NCBI GenBank assembly: GCA_040905805.1
Contig: JBBDQS010000074.1
Coordinates: forward strand, 1-34,263
Reading direction: 5' to 3'
From: Egibacteraceae bacterium
GTDB taxonomy: Bacteria > Actinomycetota > Nitriliruptoria > Euzebyales > Egibacteraceae
Length of the DNA stretch: 34,263 bases
The stretch's first letter is position 1; each line of letters starts with the position of its first letter. Below are positions 31,370 through 34,263 of this stretch, piece after piece. The notes under the pieces are model-generated. The model had not been told where the DNA came from and ran no database searches. It saw only the letters and a list, made by a program, of their open reading frames with translations. The translations under genes were made by a program, and so were the position numbers.

Positions 31370-32679
31370 GCCTCACCGCAGGCCTGGTCGGGCTCGCCCT
31401 GCTGGCGGCCAACGGCGGCTTCGTCGCCGCGGAGTTCGCCCTGCTCGCGGCGCGCCAGTCCCGCCTGGAGCAGCTCGCCGCCGAAGGGCACCGGGCCGCC
31501 GCCCGCGCCCTCACCGGCGTGCGCGAGCTGTCGCTCATGCTCGCCGCGGCGCAGCTCGGGATCACGATGTCCTCGCTCGGTCTCGGGGCGGTCGCCGAGC
31601 CGGCACTGGAGGTCGGGCTCAGCCGGCTGCTCGGCCTGACCGGCCTGCCCTCCGGGGTGAGCCACGCGATCGCCTTCGCGTTGGCCTTGTCGATCGTGGT
31701 CTTCCTGCACATGGTCGTCGGCGAGATGGCCCCGAAGTCATGGGCGATCGCCGACCCGGAGCGCTCGGCGATGCGCCTGATCCGGCCGTTCCGGGCGTTC
31801 GCGACGGCCGTGCGCCCGTTCATCCGTCTGCTGAACGCCATGGCCAACGTCCTCGTCCGCCTCGTCGGCGTCGAGCCCCGCGACGATCTCGCCGCCAGCC
31901 ACTCCCCCGCTGACCTGCTGCTGCTGGTCGCGGAGTCCGGGCGGCAGGGGACCCTCGGCGAGGAGCAGTCAACCCTCCTGTCCCGAGCCCTGGACCTGTC
32001 CGGCCTCGACGCGGAGGCGGCGATGGTGCCGCGCGGGGACATCGTCGCCGTGCCCGTCGACGCCGGCATCGGCGAGCTCGAACAGCTCGCGAGCGAGACC
32101 GGGCGCTCACGCATCCCGGTGTACGACGGTGAGCTCGACCGCATCCGGGGGGTGCTGCACGTCAAGGACCTCTTGGCGGTGCCCGCGCAGGACCGATCGC
32201 GCGTCACCGCTGCCTCGCTGGCCCGGCCGGCCCTCGTCGCCCCGGAGTCGCGGCCGCTTGAGAGCCTGATGCTCGACATGCGCCGCGACCGCCAGCACGT
32301 CGCCATCGTCGTCGACGAGTTCGGCACCGTCACCGGCCTGGTCGCCCTGGAGGACCTCCTCGAGGAGCTCATCGGCGAGTTCGAGGACGAGTCCGACCAC
32401 CCGGGGCCGGGCACCTCGGCGACTGGGCGTTCCCTCCCCCGGCGCCGGGACGGCGCCCTGCTCGTGCCGGGAGCGCTGCGACCCGACGAGCTCGCCGACC
32501 GCGCGCCCGTCTCCCTACCCGAGGGCGAGTGGGAGACCGTCGCCGGCTATGTCATCGCCGAGCTCCAGCGTCTGCCCGAGATCGGTGACACCGTCCAGAC
32601 GGCCGACGGCTGCCGGCTGGAGGTCACCCAGATGGACGGCCACCGGATCGTCGAGCTCGCGCTGCACCTGCCGCGGTGA
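31366..32679 (+). CDS. CNNM/CBS/CorC membrane protein, copy 2
   Basis: A 437-residue paralog of the preceding gene with the same layout: CNNM helices with ANGGFVAAEFALLAAR, AAAQLGITMSSLGLG and VVGEMAPKSWAIADPERS, a CBS pair with SRALDLSGLDAEAAMVPR and VVDEFGTVTGLVALEDLLEE, and a CorC domain ending LEVTQMDGHRIVELALHLPR (quoted in blocks). The GTG start lies in the stop of copy 1 (GTGA overlap). Tandem CNNM pairs are frequent in actinobacteria and may assemble as heterodimers; that is inference. It converges with moeZ across a 35-bp gap. Confidence 0.93.
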   Translation: MSLTAGLVGLALLAANGGFVAAEFALLAARQSRLEQLAAEGHRAAARALTGVRELSLMLAAAQLGITMSSLGLGAVAEPALEVGLSRLLGLTGLPSGVSHAIAFALALSIVVFLHMVVGEMAPKSWAIADPERSAMRLIRPFRAFATAVRPFIRLLNAMANVLVRLVGVEPRDDLAASHSPADLLLLVAESGRQGTLGEEQSTLLSRALDLSGLDAEAAMVPRGDIVAVPVDAGIGELEQLASETGRSRIPVYDGELDRIRGVLHVKDLLAVPAQDRSRVTAASLARPALVAPESRPLESLMLDMRRDRQHVAIVVDEFGTVTGLVALEDLLEELIGEFEDESDHPGPGTSATGRSLPRRRDGALLVPGALRPDELADRAPVSLPEGEWETVAGYVIAELQRLPEIGDTVQTADGCRLEVTQMDGHRIVELALHLPR

Positions 32680-32714
32680 CGCCGTTCGCCACCCTGGTCC
32701 GTCAGCGCGATGGG

Positions 32715-33881
32715 CTAGTAGGTCGGGATGGACGGATCGACCCGACGGGCGTAGGCGTTGATGCCACCGGCGAGGTTCTTGACCTTGCGGAACCCGGCGT
32801 CGTTCAGGAACCGGCACGCCTGCGCCGAGCGGGCACCGCTCTTGCAGTGCACGACGATCTCCTGGCTGGAGTCCAGCTCGTGCAGGTGCTGGGGCAGCGT
32901 CCCGAGCGGGATGAGGTCCGCGCCGGTGATCCGGCTGATGTCGGACTCGTGGGGTTCGCGCACGTCGATCAGGCGCACCTGGTCGCGCACCCGCTCGAAG
33001 TCCTCCGGGGTGATCTCGACCACGCCCTCGGCGGTCTGCTCGGCCTCGCCCTCGATCGCGGGCATCCCGCAGAACTGCTCGTAGTCGATCAGCTCGGTGA
33101 CGGTCGGGTTCTTCCCGCAGACCGGGCACTCGGGGTCCTTGTTGACCTTGATCGTCTGCCACCGCGCCTCGAGGGCGTCGTAGATCTGCATGCGTCCGAT
33201 CAGCGGGTCGCCGATGCCGGTCAGCAGCTTGATGCCCTCGGTGGCCTGCCCGGCGCCGATGGTGGCGCAGATCACGCCGAACACCCCGCCCTCCGCGCAC
33301 GACGGCACCATCCCCGGGGGCGGCGGCTCGGGGAACATGCAGCGGTAGCAGGGGCCTTCCTCGGCGTAGAACACCGACAGCTGACCGTCGAAGCGGAAGA
33401 TGGAGCCATACACGTTGGGCTTGCCGAGCAGCACGCAGGCGTCGTTGACGAGGTAGCGCGTCGGGAAGTTGTCGGTCCCGTCGATGACCAGGTCGTAGTC
33501 GCGGATGATGTCCAGGGCGTTCTCGCTGGTGAGCGCCGTCTCGTGGACCTGCACCCGGACGTGCGGGTTGATGTCGGCGATGCTCTCCCGCGCGCTCTCG
33601 GTCTTGCGCTTGCCGATGTCGGAGGTGCCGTGGATGACCTGGCGGTGCAGGTTGGACTCGTCCACGACGTCGAAGTCGACCAGGCCGAGGGTGCCGACAC
33701 CCGCCGCCGCCAGGTACATCGCCAGCGGGGAGCCGAGCCCGCCGGTCCCGACGAGCAGGACCTTCGCGGCCTTGAGCCTGCCCTGTCCCTCCATACCGAC
33801 GTTCGGCATGATGAGGTGACGGGCGTAGCGCCGGATCTCGTCGTTGGTCAGCGGGGCGGGTTCGGCGATCAGAGGCTTCAT
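32715..33881 (-). CDS. moeZ: MoeZ-type adenylyltransferase/sulfurtransferase
   Basis: A 388-residue MoeB/ThiF–rhodanese fusion. The N-terminal E1-like domain has the ATP loop LLVGTGGLGSP (42–52), DFDVVDESNLHRQ and VIDGTDNFPTRY. The structural zinc cysteines are Cys178/Cys181 (CYRC) and Cys252/Cys255 (CPVC). The C-terminal rhodanese domain (about 290–388) has LIDVREPHE and the active-site loop HCKSGARS with Cys346. It adenylates the C-terminus of small sulfur carrier proteins (MoaD, ThiS or CysO type) and transfers sulfur for molybdopterin, thiamine or cysteine synthesis. Its carrier partners are not in the window. Confidence 0.94.
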   Translation of the reverse strand: MKPLIAEPAPLTNDEIRRYARHLIMPNVGMEGQGRLKAAKVLLVGTGGLGSPLAMYLAAAGVGTLGLVDFDVVDESNLHRQVIHGTSDIGKRKTESARESIADINPHVRVQVHETALTSENALDIIRDYDLVIDGTDNFPTRYLVNDACVLLGKPNVYGSIFRFDGQLSVFYAEEGPCYRCMFPEPPPPGMVPSCAEGGVFGVICATIGAGQATEGIKLLTGIGDPLIGRMQIYDALEARWQTIKVNKDPECPVCGKNPTVTELIDYEQFCGMPAIEGEAEQTAEGVVEITPEDFERVRDQVRLIDVREPHESDISRITGADLIPLGTLPQHLHELDSSQEIVVHCKSGARSAQACRFLNDAGFRKVKNLAGGINAYARRVDPSIPTY

Positions 33882-34263
33882 GGGGGCGTCAACCGATCAG
33901 GCAGCAGCGGGCATTCCCAGGGGTCCCACGCAAGGGTACGCCGATGCCCCCCGCCACCGCCGGGGTTTCCCCTGTTGCCCCTCTAGTGTCCTGAGTCGGA
34001 GATCCGTTGGTGGTGTCGGACCGGTGTTGTTGGCCGCCGCTGGCGCACCTGGCGGTCGGGATCGGCCCGCACCACCGGCTGCGGGGGTTGTCGCGGCTGT
34101 CGGCGTCGTGTGGCGCGCCGGGGGCCGTCACGACCAGACGCTGCCCGTCCGCCCAGACGCGTGCGCATGGTCTGCGCCCCCATTGCTGCGGCAGCCTGCC
34201 GGACTCAGGACTATTACGGTAGGGACCGTCGTTGCCGACGGCCCCCCGTGCAGATCCCGGCGT
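33882..34263. other. Gene-free stretch upstream of moeZ
   Basis: No reading frame here gives a recognisable protein. The part next to 33881 should hold the moeZ promoter, but no TANNNT box at leaderless spacing is seen. The centre is bounded by inverted ends described separately. A hairpin CCGTCG-TTGC-CGACGG lies at 34226–34241. Confidence 0.5.
33984..34216. mobile_element. Possible IS remnant or miniature element
   Basis: GTCCTGAGTC (33988–33997) and its reverse complement GACTCAGGAC (34202–34211) are perfect inverted copies. The outer ends read TAGT on the left and TATTA on the right, so each end abuts a TA, which would suit a TA-targeting element such as the IS630/Tc1 type. The 204 bp between the copies have no recognisable transposase. 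It may be a deletion derivative, or coincidence. Confidence 0.35.

Noticed and set aside
34226-34241. Hairpin CCGTCG-TTGC-CGACGG as a terminator
   Set aside because: No gene is known on either side within the window and no T tract follows, so its role cannot be judged.

Overview
The window comes from a very GC-rich bacterial chromosome that is almost certainly actinobacterial. Evidence for this is the order pgsA–patA–pimA ... pdxS ... pdxT–yebC, which matches the Mycobacterium tuberculosis block Rv2612c–Rv2603c, together with phosphatidylinositol-mannoside enzymes, an actinobacterial-type Tad/Flp pilus locus, a MoeZ-type sulfur carrier activator and an RskA-like anti-sigma factor. Many genes also carry a TANNNT -10 box 6–8 nt before the start codon, as expected for leaderless mRNAs. 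A deep-branching, non-mycobacterial actinomycete is my guess; nothing in the window fixes the genus.

Layout. (1) 1–1781, minus: a truncated family-2 glycosyltransferase and a polytopic membrane protein, probably surface glycan genes. (2) 1865–4643, plus: pgsA–patA–pimA, making phosphatidylinositol phosphate and the first acylated PI-mannosides. (3) 4654–6275: LemA and a DUF3048 exported protein. (4) 6286–10452: pdxS, pdxT (PLP synthase) and yebC. The two pdx genes are separated by a minus-strand AbiEi/DUF559-like gene and a DUF4383 membrane gene, with an inverted repeat, a 15-G tract and a tandem repeat around them. (5) 10647–19087: a Tad pilus operon (TadE, TadG-like, CpaB, CpaE/TadZ, TadA, a VWA–TadB fusion, TadC) ending in a DnaB-type RecA-fold ATPase. 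(6) 19152–21789: an Rpe-family epimerase with an altered metal site, a VapBC-like pair, tRNA-Val(CAC), an anti-sigma factor and a small membrane protein. (7) 21893–25422: hydantoinase/oxoprolinase subunits A and B. (8) 25501–32679: cell-envelope genes (LytR-CpsA-Psr, M23 peptidase, VanW, two CNNM/CorC paralogs). (9) 32715–33881: moeZ. The last 380 bases hold no gene I can support, but they contain a pair of inverted ends resembling an insertion-sequence remnant.

The most unusual points are the DnaB-like ATPase that closes the Tad operon, the repeat-laden AbiEi/DUF559 insertion inside the PLP synthase locus, the long nested inverted repeat in front of the Tad operon, the Rpe His-to-Gln change, and -10 boxes that reuse the TAG stop codon of the preceding gene.
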